Shown here: positions 33,974 through 46,122 of the stretch, piece after piece
Numbering within the stretch: position 1 is the first letter of the stretch
Layout of the letters: each line of letters opens with the position of its first letter
Assembly (NCBI RefSeq): GCF_025685645.1
Contig: NZ_JAGSYF010000008.1
Location: 1 to 64,000 of the forward strand
Length of the DNA stretch: 64,000 nucleotides
DNA from: Edaphobacter bradus
Lineage (GTDB): Bacteria; Acidobacteriota; Terriglobia; Terriglobales; Acidobacteriaceae
Direction of reading: 5' to 3'
Program-made: the position numbers and the translations under genes
The notes under the pieces: model-generated
What the model saw: the letters and a program-made list of their open reading frames with translations, nothing else
Told to the model about the DNA's origin: nothing
The model's database searches: none

Positions 33974-35185
33974 TTATGGATTGAATCGGTCAGGCCAGCG
34001 CCAGCGCGAGACCAGATAAGGCTTGTCGCGCTCGAAGACGCCGGCGAGGTCTTCGATGTGCGTCTCCGGCGGCGTGCCGTTGCGGATGAGGGTAAGGTGC
34101 GAGGCGACCCATGCGAGATAGAGAGGCGTGAGCGCGCCGAGAAGGTGGCTGCGGTTGAGGGTGCGCAGGCGCCAGGCGAGGGCGAAGTCGTAGACGATGC
34201 GCGCCCAGAGAGAGTCGGGCATGCGGAACTCTGCAGGGGGCATGAGGGAGAGGTGCTTGAGGCCGAGCAGCGACTGCGGCGGTAGAACCAGCGACCAGAG
34301 TTCCTGCAGATTCTTGTAGGCGAGGTGGAAGGAATCGAGCATGGGAGCGACGTCGGGCAGGTTGTCGATTGCCGCGACGGGCAAGGCAGCTGCGCGGGGA
34401 GCGAGGGCGCTCTGGTTGCGCTGCCAGAATGCGGCCTTGGCATCGATGTCGGCGAAGAGCGAACCGGCGATCTGTGTGAGTATGGCGTTGAGGTCGGGGG
34501 CTGGCGGCTGCGGAAAGGTGCGCGAAGGGGCCTCCACCTCGGTGCAGGTGTAGCCGGCAACGGCAGCCTCTGCGACGGGCCAGAGGAGGGCATCGTTCTG
34601 TCCGGCGGAGGCGTAGCGGTGGGCTTGCGCGGCGAGGCGCTCAGCCATGCGCAGCGAGAGGCCGAGATCGGGCCCGAGCGGAAAGCGCGGGTGCGCGCCG
34701 AAGAGTGCGCGAGTGATGGGGTAGAGGATAGCGGAGTTGACGAGCCCATGGTTGGGGCCGATGTGATACCGCGCCGTAGCGAGGTCGGCGGCCGAGGCAG
34801 CCGAGGCGAGGCTGCGGATGGAGGTGGGGTCGAGCGAGTTGGCCTCGGCGCCGAGCAGCAGGCAGGCAGCGGCGTTGTTCTCCTGCGCGAGCCGGAAGGT
34901 GTTGAGGTAGTCGGCGGCGGTGAGCGCGGCGGCGGTGGCGGAGGGCTCGCCCGGCGGCTCGTACGGCAGCAGCCGGAGAGTGTTGAAGGAGGACTGCGTG
35001 GCGACGTCGGGAGTAACGTCGGGCACGGCGACGAGGACTTGCTGCGCGGGAAAGGCGAGGGCGAGGTTGGAGAGCGTGGCCTCGAGTTCTCCGGGTGGCA
35101 GAGGCGCGAGATTGATCAGCAGCAGACTGCCTGTGGCCGGCATGGCGTCGGCGGAAGGGGCGGTGTTGGTCGGCGTGGAGGCCAT
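33974..35185 (-). CDS. Divergent glycosyltransferase-like protein downstream of treS
   Basis: 403 residues, soluble. The segment ILYPITRALFGAHPRFPLGP, followed by DLGLS, resembles the ALYG..VRQPIGGDFG region of GT-A enzymes of the mannosylglycerate/glucosylglycerate synthase type. Where such enzymes carry a metal-binding DxD, this protein reads LLLGAEANSLDP, so activity is doubtful. The ATG has AGGAG six bases upstream and follows the treS stop by three bases, so a role in solute metabolism is likely. Function not proven. Confidence 0.55.
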   Translation of the reverse strand: MASTPTNTAPSADAMPATGSLLLINLAPLPPGELEATLSNLALAFPAQQVLVAVPDVTPDVATQSSFNTLRLLPYEPPGEPSATAAALTAADYLNTFRLAQENNAAACLLLGAEANSLDPTSIRSLASAASAADLATARYHIGPNHGLVNSAILYPITRALFGAHPRFPLGPDLGLSLRMAERLAAQAHRYASAGQNDALLWPVAEAAVAGYTCTEVEAPSRTFPQPPAPDLNAILTQIAGSLFADIDAKAAFWQRNQSALAPRAAALPVAAIDNLPDVAPMLDSFHLAYKNLQELWSLVLPPQSLLGLKHLSLMPPAEFRMPDSLWARIVYDFALAWRLRTLNRSHLLGALTPLYLAWVASHLTLIRNGTPPETHIEDLAGVFERDKPYLVSRWRWPDRFNP

Positions 35186-35188
35186 GGT

Positions 35189-36922
<1,734 letters not shown>

Positions 36923-37206
36923 TTGCGGGCTCCAACTGCGGAGTTGCTCAAGAGATTTTAGATGCTGCGTATGTGTGAGGTCGCTGAAGTTGTGACAACA
37001 TCCTGTTTTTCGACAGATGCAGGAGAGATGCGAGTGGTTGCTGCAAAAGTGCGTCCGCAAGTACTTCAGAAGGCTGATTTTCATAGAGCCCTCCAACGAC
37101 GCGGCGCAATGCAACCCGGGCCCGCATTTGGAGAATCTAAAGGGAATAAGAGAAAAGCGGTCCCTTCTGTTCCACTTCGCCAAGTTCATATTTTTGACTT
37201 TGATCG

Positions 37207-39912
37207 ATGAAAAACTTGCGGACACCTTTGTCTACATATCGCCTGCAGTTGAACAAGGACTTTACGTTCGACGACGCAGCTGGGATTGCCGGCTATCTGC
37301 GGGAGCTGGGAATCTCGCATGTTTACTGCTCGCCTTATCTGCAGGCGGCACCGGGAAGTGCGCATGGATATGACGTTGTCTCGCACCAGCAGGTGAATGA
37401 GGAGCTGGGTGGCGCTAAGGCTCACGCGCGTTTTTCGGTGAGACTGCGCGAACTGGGGATGGGGCAGGTGCTCGATGTGGTGCCGAACCACATGTCGCTG
37501 GGCAAGGAGAACCGCTACTGGTGGGACGTGCTTGAAAATGGACAGTCGAGCCGGTATGCGTCGTTCTTCGATATCGACTGGCAGCCGCAGGAGGAGAGGC
37601 TCCGCGATAAGGTGCTGATGCCAATCCTTGCCGACCAATACGGACGAGTGCTGAAGGCCGGCGGCATCAAGGTCTTGCGCGTGGGGCATAAGCTTCATGT
37701 GGAGACGGCGGGGAATTCACTGCCAGTTGCGCCGCAGTCGCTGCCGGTGATTCTGTCGCGCGCTGCCGAGTACGCGAGGTCGAACACGCTGAACTTCCTT
37801 GCCGCGTCGTTTGGGAGGCTGCCTGCCCCCGGATACGAGGAGCGCAGAACGGTCCTGGCGCGGCATCGCGATAAGGTCGTGCTGTACACGCTGCTGGAAC
37901 GCCTGTTCGCTGAGGAGACGGGCGTGTGCGAGGCGATTGACCGATCACTTGCGGAACTAAACGGGAATCTCGATGCGCTCGATGATTTTCTGAACCAGCA
38001 GAATTACCGGCTGTCGTACTGGAAGACCGCGGGGCAGCAGCTTGCGTACCGCCGATTCTTCGATGTGAACACGCTGGTTGGGCTGCGAGTCGAGCGCGAG
38101 CATGTCTTTGAGGAGTCGCACGCGCTGGTGCTGGAGTGGCTGCGCGGTGGCGTGCTCGATGGCGTGCGGGTGGACCATCCAGACGGGCTGCGCGATCCGC
38201 TGGAATACCTGAAGCGTCTGCGCGACCATGCTCCCGAGGCATGGATCGTTGGAGAGAAGATTCTTGAGCCGGGTGAGTTTTTGCGTGAGAGCTGGCCGAT
38301 TCAGGGAACGACCGGCTATGACTTCATGAACATGGCCGCCGGCGTGCTCGTGTGGCCGCAGGGAATGTCGGAGCTGAGCTCCGTGTATCAGACCTTTCTG
38401 GGAACGGATTATGCGGCGGGCTTTGACGACTTTCACGCGATCGCACACAACAAGAAGATCGACGTGATGCAGGAGAGGCTGGGAAGTGACGTGAACCAGG
38501 TGACCTCGATGTTTGTCGAGATCTGCGAGGCTAGCCGCGACCGCAGGGACTACACGAGGACGGACATACGCCGCGCAATCCGCGAAGTAGCGGCGTGTTT
38601 TCCGGTCTATCGCACCTATGTCGCTCCCTCGCGCAACGAGATCACCGAGGAGGATCGAGCGTACATCGGGCAGGCCACCGAGTGTGCCAAGCAGAATCGG
38701 CAGGACATCGACAGCGATCTCTTCGAATTTCTGCGCGACGTACTGACAATGACGGTGACGGGCAAGCGCGAGAGCGAGTTCCTGCTGCGCTTTCAGCAGT
38801 TCACCGGACCGGTGATGGCCAAGGGTGTGGAGGACACTGCGTTCTACTGCTACAACCGGCTCTCGGCGATGAACGAGGTGGGCGGCGATCCGGGGAGAAA
38901 TGGCGTCAGCGTCGCGGAGTTTCATGAGTATTGCGCGAAGGTGCAGGCGACGCATCCGCTGACGATGACCGCGCTGGCGACACACGACACCAAGCGCAGC
39001 GGCGATGTGCGTGCGCGTTTGCTGGTGCTCTCAGAGATGGCAGGGAGGTTCGGATCGGCGATTAACCGTTGGTCGCGGATAAACAGCGGCTTTCTGAGGA
39101 GCAGGCCAGGCGGGGGAGCGATGCCCGACCGCAACACTGAGTACCTCTACTATCAGACGCTGATCGGCGCATGGCCTTTGCCGGTGGAGCGGGCGCAGAG
39201 CTACATGCTGAAAGCGGTGCGCGAGGCCAGGCAGCAGACCTCCTGGACCGCGAACAATCGCGAGTTCGAGGAGGCGCTTGAGAGCTTCATTGCGAAGACC
39301 CTGGATCATGCTCCGTTTGTGCGCGAGCTGGAGCAGTTTGTCGAGAGGGTGAAGGATGCTGGCCGCGTGAACTCGCTGGCGCAGACGCTGATGAAGCACA
39401 CGGCGCCGGGAGTTCCTGATCTATACCAGGGAACTGAGGTCTGGGACCTGAGCTTGGTGGATCCGGACAACCGGCGGCCCGTGGATTATGAGCGCAGGCG
39501 GCGGTTGTTCGAAGAGATGAAGAACATGATGGGCGACGATGCTGCGACGAGAGTGATGGAGCGTGCCGACGACGGCATGCCCAAGATGTGGACGATCTAT
39601 CACGCGCTGCAACTCCGGCGCGAGCATCCGGAGTGGTTTGGAGCGGACGCACAATACACGCCGCTCGAGGTCGCGGGAGCGAGGCGCGACCACGTGATCG
39701 CCTACCTGCGCGGCGACGCTGTGGCGACGATTGTGCCGCGCCTGACGTCGCGCCTGATGCGCGCGTGGCGCGATACCGTCGTTGCGTTGCCCGAGGGGCG
39801 ATGGACGAACCGGCTCACGGGAGATCGCATCGCCGGCGGACGAGTAACGATGAAGACGTTGCTGAAGGAGTTCCCTGTGGCGCTGCTGGTGAAGGAGACG
39901 GTCGATGTATGA
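37207..39912 (+). CDS. treY: Malto-oligosyltrehalose synthase, GH13
   Basis: 901 residues. It converts the reducing end of maltodextrins to an alpha,alpha-1,1 linkage. The N terminus LRTPLSTYRLQLNKDFTFDD is typical; VLDVVPNHMS, DGVRVDHPDGL (nucleophile Asp), WIVGEKIL (Glu) and ALATHDTKRSGDVRARL are the catalytic signatures. The C terminus has PDLYQGTEVWDLSLVDPDNR. No good ribosome-binding site precedes the ATG. It overlaps treZ by eight bases. Confidence 0.95.
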   Translation: MKNLRTPLSTYRLQLNKDFTFDDAAGIAGYLRELGISHVYCSPYLQAAPGSAHGYDVVSHQQVNEELGGAKAHARFSVRLRELGMGQVLDVVPNHMSLGKENRYWWDVLENGQSSRYASFFDIDWQPQEERLRDKVLMPILADQYGRVLKAGGIKVLRVGHKLHVETAGNSLPVAPQSLPVILSRAAEYARSNTLNFLAASFGRLPAPGYEERRTVLARHRDKVVLYTLLERLFAEETGVCEAIDRSLAELNGNLDALDDFLNQQNYRLSYWKTAGQQLAYRRFFDVNTLVGLRVEREHVFEESHALVLEWLRGGVLDGVRVDHPDGLRDPLEYLKRLRDHAPEAWIVGEKILEPGEFLRESWPIQGTTGYDFMNMAAGVLVWPQGMSELSSVYQTFLGTDYAAGFDDFHAIAHNKKIDVMQERLGSDVNQVTSMFVEICEASRDRRDYTRTDIRRAIREVAACFPVYRTYVAPSRNEITEEDRAYIGQATECAKQNRQDIDSDLFEFLRDVLTMTVTGKRESEFLLRFQQFTGPVMAKGVEDTAFYCYNRLSAMNEVGGDPGRNGVSVAEFHEYCAKVQATHPLTMTALATHDTKRSGDVRARLLVLSEMAGRFGSAINRWSRINSGFLRSRPGGGAMPDRNTEYLYYQTLIGAWPLPVERAQSYMLKAVREARQQTSWTANNREFEEALESFIAKTLDHAPFVRELEQFVERVKDAGRVNSLAQTLMKHTAPGVPDLYQGTEVWDLSLVDPDNRRPVDYERRRRLFEEMKNMMGDDAATRVMERADDGMPKMWTIYHALQLRREHPEWFGADAQYTPLEVAGARRDHVIAYLRGDAVATIVPRLTSRLMRAWRDTVVALPEGRWTNRLTGDRIAGGRVTMKTLLKEFPVALLVKETVDV

Positions 39913-41647
39913 GTTCGCCGTGTGGGCTCCAAGGGCGAAGTCTGTTGCGGTCGCGGTAGGCGGGGGGCGTTTCCCGATGAGCCTGAGGAGCGTGCGCGGA
40001 TGGTGGAGTGTGAAGGTCGAGCAGGCAGGGCCGGGAACGGACTACGCGCTTTTGCTGGATGACGATCCGAAGCCGTATCCCGATCCGCGCTCGCTGTGGC
40101 AACCGAGGGGAGTGCACGGCGTCTCGCGGCTCTACGATCAGAGCGCATTTGTCTGGCGCGATGAACATTGGCAGGCTCCTCCGCTGGCCTCCGCGGTGAT
40201 CTACGAGATGCATGTGGGGACCTTCTCGCCGGAGGGAACGTTCGATGGAGCGATTGAGCGGCTGGGGCATCTTGCGCGCCTCGGCGTCACGCACGTGGAG
40301 CTGATGCCGGTGGCCGAGTTCCCGGGCGACTATGGATGGGGCTACGACGGCGTGAGCCTGTTCGCTGTCAAAGACAGCTATGGCGGCCCCGATGGGCTGA
40401 AGCGTTTCGTCGATGCCTGTCACCGCAACAACCTCGCGGTTTTGCTGGATGTCGTCTACAACCACTTCGGCCCAGTGGGGAACTACACGGGAAAGTTCGG
40501 GCCCTATGTGACGAACCGCCACGGGACGCCATGGGGCGACGCCGTAAATCTCGAGTTCGAAGACAGCGACGAGGTGCGACGGTTCTTCTGCGACAACGCG
40601 CTGATGTGGATGCGCGACTATCACATCGACGGCCTGCGGCTGGACGCGGTGCATGAATACGTGGACCGCTCGGCGATTCACTTCATGGAGCAGCTTTCCT
40701 CTGAGGCCGAAGTGTTGTCGACCACGCTGGGACGGAGGCTTGTGCTTATCGCTGAAAGCGATTTGAACGATCCTCGTGTGGTGATGCCTCCGCAGGCGGG
40801 CGGCTATGGGATGGATGCCCAGTGGAACGACGACTTCCACCATGCGCTGTTTACGGTGCTGGAGCCGGCCGAGACACAGAGGGGCTACTTTTCGGACTAC
40901 GGCTCGTTCGCCACGCTTGCCAAGGCGCTGACGAAGATCTTTGTGAACGATGGCGGCTACTCGAAGTACCGGAGGAAGAACCACGGCAGGCCCGTCGAAG
41001 GGCTTTCAGCACATTGCTTCATCGGGTTCATCCAGAACCATGATCAGGTGGGCAATCGAGCCACAGGCGACCGGCTGGAGCACGCCATCGGCATCGATCG
41101 CGCAAAGGTAGCGCTTGGGCTGGTGCTGACGTCGCCCGTCATTCCCCTGCTGTTTCAGGGCGAGGAGTTCGCCGCTTCGACGCCGTTCCAGTTCTTCGCG
41201 CATCACGAAGAGCCGGGGATGGCGAAGGCGGTGTCGGAAGGGCGAAGGAGAGAGTTTGCCGCCCTGGGATGGAGGCCGGAGGAGATTCCCGATCCCGGCA
41301 GCCGTGAGACCTATGAACGCTCGAAGCTGCAATGGCAGGAGACCACACACGGACGCCATGCGGAGATGCTCGACTGGTGCCGCAGCCTGGTCGCGCTGCG
41401 GCGCAGGTCGGGGGCGCTGAACAACGGCGATCTGCATCACGTGCGGGTGGACTTCGACGAGAACGACCGCTGGCTTGTGATGGAACGAGGCGGCATGAAG
41501 ATGATGGCGAATCTGGGCGTCGCGTCAGTTGCGCTTGAGAACCATGGAGGCCTTGCCGCAGTCCTTCGCTCGCACGAGGATATTCAGGTTACCGGGGAGA
41601 CAGTTCTGTTGCCGCCGAGCCGTTTCGTCGTACTCTCAAGCGAATAG
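39905..41647 (+). CDS. treZ: Malto-oligosyltrehalose trehalohydrolase, GH13
   Basis: 580 residues. It releases trehalose from the product of TreY. An N-terminal CBM48-like domain starts YEFAVWAPRAKSVAVAV; then VVYNHFGP, DGLRLDAVHEY (nucleophile Asp), LIAESDLNDPR (Glu) and FIQNHDQVGNRA. AAGGAG lies six bases before the ATG, inside treY, showing coupling. The debranching enzyme TreX is not in the window. Confidence 0.95.
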   Translation: MYEFAVWAPRAKSVAVAVGGGRFPMSLRSVRGWWSVKVEQAGPGTDYALLLDDDPKPYPDPRSLWQPRGVHGVSRLYDQSAFVWRDEHWQAPPLASAVIYEMHVGTFSPEGTFDGAIERLGHLARLGVTHVELMPVAEFPGDYGWGYDGVSLFAVKDSYGGPDGLKRFVDACHRNNLAVLLDVVYNHFGPVGNYTGKFGPYVTNRHGTPWGDAVNLEFEDSDEVRRFFCDNALMWMRDYHIDGLRLDAVHEYVDRSAIHFMEQLSSEAEVLSTTLGRRLVLIAESDLNDPRVVMPPQAGGYGMDAQWNDDFHHALFTVLEPAETQRGYFSDYGSFATLAKALTKIFVNDGGYSKYRRKNHGRPVEGLSAHCFIGFIQNHDQVGNRATGDRLEHAIGIDRAKVALGLVLTSPVIPLLFQGEEFAASTPFQFFAHHEEPGMAKAVSEGRRREFAALGWRPEEIPDPGSRETYERSKLQWQETTHGRHAEMLDWCRSLVALRRRSGALNNGDLHHVRVDFDENDRWLVMERGGMKMMANLGVASVALENHGGLAAVLRSHEDIQVTGETVLLPPSRFVVLSSE

Positions 41648-41871
41648 ACGTCAATCTTGCGCCGCGACGCTGCACCTCGATAGACTGACGCTCTGGGTGG
41701 CGTAAAAGACGCAGTCACCTCTTCCTCCAGGTCGCAAGTTTACAAACCGATTCACTCCCGAAACTTTTACGGGACTGCAACGTATCTCAGGAAAATAGTT
41801 CCGCCTCCGCGGGCATGCGGAAGAGTGTGGACAGTGCAGTCTCCATGGAATCTTTTTTGAGGTCGATAACG

Positions 41872-43065
41872 ATGCGGATGAAGTCTATCTTTCGGAGTTC
41901 AGTGTTTGCGGCCGGGCTGGTTCTGCCCATCGCACGGGGATATTGTTCTCACGCGGCAAAAGCGCAGGCGCCTGCGGCAGGCCCGGCGGCTCGGCAGCTC
42001 GGAACCGTGAAGGCGATCTCCGGGAACACCATTACGCTGGGCACCGACGCGGGAGCGCAGGTGACGGTGACGGTGGCGGATGGGGCGCGAGTGCTGCAGC
42101 TTGCTCCCGGAAGCACCGACCTGAAATCGGCGCAGCTGATCGCGATCGGCGATATCGCTGTCGGCGACCGCGTTCTCGTAACCGGCAAGGTAGCTGATGA
42201 CGGCAGCTTCACTGCGGCGCGCGTCATCCTGATGAAGTCAAGCGATATCGCGCAGAAGCATCAGGAGGAGCAGGCCGACTGGCAGCGTCGTGGATCGGGT
42301 GGTCTGGTGAGCGCGGTCGACGCGTCCACGGGAGCGATTTCGATCTCTTCGGGTGTGAAGAAGGTCATGGTGAATACGTCGGCGAAGACGCAGTTCCGCC
42401 GCTACTCCGGGGATTCGGTGAAGTTCGAGGACGCAAAGCCGAGTACGCTGGCGCAGATCCAGCCGGGCGACCAGGTGCGCGTGCTGGGTGACAAGTCTGA
42501 GGATGGTGCGTCAATTCAGGCAGACGCCATCGTCAGCGGAACGTTCAAGAATCTCTCCGGAACGATCGCTTCAATCAACGCCGCAGACGGGACGCTCAGC
42601 CTGAAGGACCTTGTGACAAAGAAAAACGTGACTGTGAAGGTGACGGCTAACTCCGATGTTCGCAAGCTGCCCGAGCGGGATGCTGCGATGCTGGCGGCTC
42701 GCGCTAAAGGCGGCCCAGCCGGGAGCGCAGGCGCGGGGCAGGGCAGCGCGCAGGGCGCAGGAACCAGCGCCGGGGCTGGGCAGGGACCGCGTGGACAGGG
42801 CGGACCGGGAGGAGCAAGGCAGGGAGGTGACCTGTCGCAGATGCTGGCACAGTCTCCGACCGAGGCGCTGGCTGATCTGAAGGTTGGCGATGCGGTGATG
42901 GTCGTCGGGTCCCAGCCGGACCCGAAAAGCACGTCGGTGACCGCGGTGACGATGTTGTCCGGCGTCGAGCCGATTCTGGCGGCTTCGCCGAGCGGGTCTG
43001 CCGCGATGACGCTGTCCCCGTGGAGCGTAGGCGGCGGCGCGCCTGACGCAGGTGGGGTGCAGTAG
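41872..43065 (+). CDS. Secreted DUF5666-like protein with Gly-rich linker
   Basis: 397 residues from ATG 41872, where GAGG lies eight bases upstream and the signal peptide reads FRSSVFAAGLVLPIARG. Three or four OB-like beta modules follow (RQLGTVKAISGNTITLGTD, GGLVSAVDASTGAISISSG, NLSGTIASINAADGTLSLKD), the DUF5666 pattern. A Gly/Gln/Ala-rich stretch near residues 285-325 includes GQGPRGQGGPGGARQGG. Likely periplasmic. It precedes the TonB receptor by 44 bases. Confidence 0.78.
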   Translation: MRMKSIFRSSVFAAGLVLPIARGYCSHAAKAQAPAAGPAARQLGTVKAISGNTITLGTDAGAQVTVTVADGARVLQLAPGSTDLKSAQLIAIGDIAVGDRVLVTGKVADDGSFTAARVILMKSSDIAQKHQEEQADWQRRGSGGLVSAVDASTGAISISSGVKKVMVNTSAKTQFRRYSGDSVKFEDAKPSTLAQIQPGDQVRVLGDKSEDGASIQADAIVSGTFKNLSGTIASINAADGTLSLKDLVTKKNVTVKVTANSDVRKLPERDAAMLAARAKGGPAGSAGAGQGSAQGAGTSAGAGQGPRGQGGPGGARQGGDLSQMLAQSPTEALADLKVGDAVMVVGSQPDPKSTSVTAVTMLSGVEPILAASPSGSAAMTLSPWSVGGGAPDAGGVQ

Positions 43066-43109
43066 CAGTCTTTCGTTATGAGAAATGGCGGGTTTTTTCA
43101 GGAGCAGGA

Positions 43110-45935
43110 ATGTATCTTCGCGCAGCATTGAAGTTTCTTTTTCTCTTTTTTCTTGCCTTGGGGGCTGCGGTCGCAAACGCGCAGCAGACGGGAGCGACGG
43201 TGAGTGGCACGATCTCCGACCCTGATGGAGCGGTGATTCCGGGGGCGACGGTCACCTTGACTCCTGCCTCGGGGAAAGGAGCAGTCACGAAGTCGCAGAA
43301 CGATGGCAGCTACGTCATTCGTAACCTGTCGCCCAGCACTTACTCTCTGACCGTGACGATGCAGGGCTTCACGACCGTCGTAAAGCAGGGGCTGCGCATC
43401 GCGGCAGGGCAATCGCTGACGATCGATACGAAGATGACGGTGCAGGCGGCTTCGCAGGAGGTCCAGGTCTCGGCACAGTCGGCGCAGGTCAGTGTCGATC
43501 AGGACAGCAACGCGAGTTCGACGGTCATCAAGGGCAAGGACCTCGATGCATTGTCGGATGATCCGGACGAGTTGTCGTCCGAGTTGTCGGCACTCGCGGG
43601 ACCAGCGGCAGGGCCGAACGGCGGCCAGATCTATGTCGATGGATTCACGGGCGGCCAACTCCCGCCGAAGTCCTCGATCCGCGAGATCCGCGTCAACCAG
43701 AACCCGTTTTCAGCGCAGTACGACAGGCTGGGCTACGGGCGCGTGGAGGTCTTCACCAAGCCGGGTACGGACAAGCTCCATGGCTCGTTCCAACTCAACG
43801 GAAACGACTCTTCGTTCAACACCGGCAATCCGCTCCTGGATCCCACTGCCGTTCAGCCTCCGTATCACACGGTCTTCGGCTTCGGCAGCATCACTGGACC
43901 GATCTCGCCGATCGCATCCTTTACGTTGTCGGCGTCGCGGCGCTCAATCCAGGACAATACGATCGTCAACGGACAGATCTTGGCGAATCCGGCGTCTCCG
44001 ACCATGATCTGCAACCCAGGAGATCTGAGCTGCGTCTCGACCTCCTATCAGTACGCCAATCCCTTTCCGCAGACGCGGCTGGACGTCAGCCCGCGCGTGG
44101 ACCTCGCGCTCGGTGAGAAGAACACCTTAACGACACGGTTCCAGCTCTATCAGAGCTCACAGACAAATAATGGCGTAGGCGGATTCGATCTGCCCTCGAC
44201 CGGCTACAACATCGACAGCTCTGAGTATGAACTGCAGGTAAGCGATACGCAGGTTCTGAGTTCACGCGTCATCAATGAGACTCGCTTCGAGCTGGGACGC
44301 AACCGGGATACGCAGAGGGCGCAGAGCACGGATCCGACTGTGATCGTCTCCGGAGCGTTTACGTCAGGCGGTTCGAACTCCGGCACCGTCTCAACGCACC
44401 AGAATCGTCTCGAGGTGCAGAACTACACCTCGGTCCAGTTGGCGAAGAACTTCATGCGCTTTGGCGGCAGGCTGCGTGTGAATCAGGAGTCAACCAGCAC
44501 GACCGCGGGAACTAACGGCAAATTCACCTATGCCAGCCTGGATGACTATAAGAACGGAAAGCTGAGCCAGTTCAGCCTGACGCAGGTCAACGCTCCGAGC
44601 AGAGCGACGATAGCCGATGTCGGACTGTACTTTGAGGACGACTGGAAGGTGCAGCCCAACCTGACCGTGACCTACGGGATCCGGTACGAGACGCAGAACT
44701 ATCTCGGCGAGCACCACGACTTTGCGCCTCGCGTCTCGTTCGCCTACGGGCTGGGTAGTTCGAAGGGGTCGCCGAAGACGGTGCTGCGCGGCGGATTCGG
44801 TCTGTTCTACGACCGCTATCAGATTTCGAACATCATGACGACGGTGCAGAGTGATGGCGTCCGGCAGCAACAGTTGATCAATAAATCTCCAAATCCGGCT
44901 TGCTCCCCAGGCAACATGACTGCGGCTGCTTGCGGTACGCCGACCACGGCCAACACAACAACGTTTACAGCGGCACCCAATCTTCGTACTCCCTATACGG
45001 TGCAGTTTGGGATCGGCGTAGATCAGCAGCTTTTCCGCGGGGCGACGATCTCGGTCAACTACCTGAATGCTCACGGAGTGCATCAGTTCCTGAGCCAGAA
45101 CGTCAGCTATGGGACGCCGGCCCCGACGCAGTATCAATACCAGTCGGAAGGCGTGTTCCGGCAGAATCAGCTGATGACGAACGTCAACATCCGTAGCAGC
45201 CGGTACTTCACCCTGTTTGGCTACTACGCGCTGAACTTCGCGAACGCGGACACGGCGGGCATCAGCTACTTCCCATCGCAGCCGGGCAATATCGGCGCCG
45301 ACTACGGGCGGGCGCAGTTCGATGTGCGTAACCGGCTGTTCGTTGGAGGCAACGCGACGGCGCCCTACCGGATCACGCTGAGTCCGTTTATCGTGGCGCA
45401 GTCGGGGACCCCGTATAACGTCACGATCGGCACAGACCGGAACAACGACAGCGTCTTCAACGACCGCCCTGCATTTCTGCCTGGGAAGACCTCGGCAAAC
45501 TGCTCGGACGCAAGCAGCTTCTATGTGCCGGATCCGAGTGTCACCAGCTATACGCAGATTCCGATCAATTACTGCACCGGCCCCGCCTTGTTTACGATGA
45601 ATCTGCGCGTTTCCAAGACCTTCGGGTTTGGACCTGAGACCGCTCGCGACCAGGGTGGGCAGGGTGGGCGCGGCGGACCCGGTGGCGATCGCGGGCGCGG
45701 CGGACCTGGAGGACCCGGCGGAATATTTGGCGGAGGCGTGAGCACTGGCCGGCGGTACAACCTTTCTTTCGGCGCTACGTTCCTGAACCTGTTCGACACG
45801 GAGAACTTATCGACACCGGTGGGAGTCTTGAAGTCGGCTGAGCTGTTCGGACACTCGACACAACTGGCAGGCAACATCTATACCAGCAATGCAGCGACGC
45901 GCCGCATTCTGCTGCAGATGTCATTGAACTTCTAG
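43110..45935 (+). CDS. TonB-dependent receptor, Oar-like, with N-terminal carboxypeptidase-regulatory domain
   Basis: 941 residues. A signal peptide (ALKFLFLFFLALGAAVANAQ) is followed by a beta-sandwich domain (~28-115, TVSGTISDPDGAVIPGATVT), a plug (~150-230) and a 22-strand-type barrel ending in LLQMSLNF with terminal Phe. Barrel N terminus: RLGYGRVEVFTKPGTDKLHG. A Gly/Arg-rich insert near residues 850-875 resembles that in the upstream DUF5666-like protein. The substrate is unknown; such receptors in this phylum are often linked to polysaccharides. Confidence 0.92.
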   Translation: MYLRAALKFLFLFFLALGAAVANAQQTGATVSGTISDPDGAVIPGATVTLTPASGKGAVTKSQNDGSYVIRNLSPSTYSLTVTMQGFTTVVKQGLRIAAGQSLTIDTKMTVQAASQEVQVSAQSAQVSVDQDSNASSTVIKGKDLDALSDDPDELSSELSALAGPAAGPNGGQIYVDGFTGGQLPPKSSIREIRVNQNPFSAQYDRLGYGRVEVFTKPGTDKLHGSFQLNGNDSSFNTGNPLLDPTAVQPPYHTVFGFGSITGPISPIASFTLSASRRSIQDNTIVNGQILANPASPTMICNPGDLSCVSTSYQYANPFPQTRLDVSPRVDLALGEKNTLTTRFQLYQSSQTNNGVGGFDLPSTGYNIDSSEYELQVSDTQVLSSRVINETRFELGRNRDTQRAQSTDPTVIVSGAFTSGGSNSGTVSTHQNRLEVQNYTSVQLAKNFMRFGGRLRVNQESTSTTAGTNGKFTYASLDDYKNGKLSQFSLTQVNAPSRATIADVGLYFEDDWKVQPNLTVTYGIRYETQNYLGEHHDFAPRVSFAYGLGSSKGSPKTVLRGGFGLFYDRYQISNIMTTVQSDGVRQQQLINKSPNPACSPGNMTAAACGTPTTANTTTFTAAPNLRTPYTVQFGIGVDQQLFRGATISVNYLNAHGVHQFLSQNVSYGTPAPTQYQYQSEGVFRQNQLMTNVNIRSSRYFTLFGYYALNFANADTAGISYFPSQPGNIGADYGRAQFDVRNRLFVGGNATAPYRITLSPFIVAQSGTPYNVTIGTDRNNDSVFNDRPAFLPGKTSANCSDASSFYVPDPSVTSYTQIPINYCTGPALFTMNLRVSKTFGFGPETARDQGGQGGRGGPGGDRGRGGPGGPGGIFGGGVSTGRRYNLSFGATFLNLFDTENLSTPVGVLKSAELFGHSTQLAGNIYTSNAATRRILLQMSLNF

Positions 45936-46122
45936 CGTCATCTCGGCTTCCATCTCTGGGTTCGGCGCCCGGCTCCGGCAACTGCGGAGGTCCCGCAGCG
46001 AAGCGGCCGTGGTTACAGTGGGCGCGGCAGTTCAATAGGCTGCGCCCCCTTGCCTTGAAGTCGTCACCACAGCTCTCTGCTGTGATCGGCCATCGAGACT
46101 TTGCTCTCGCCTAAAATCAGGT

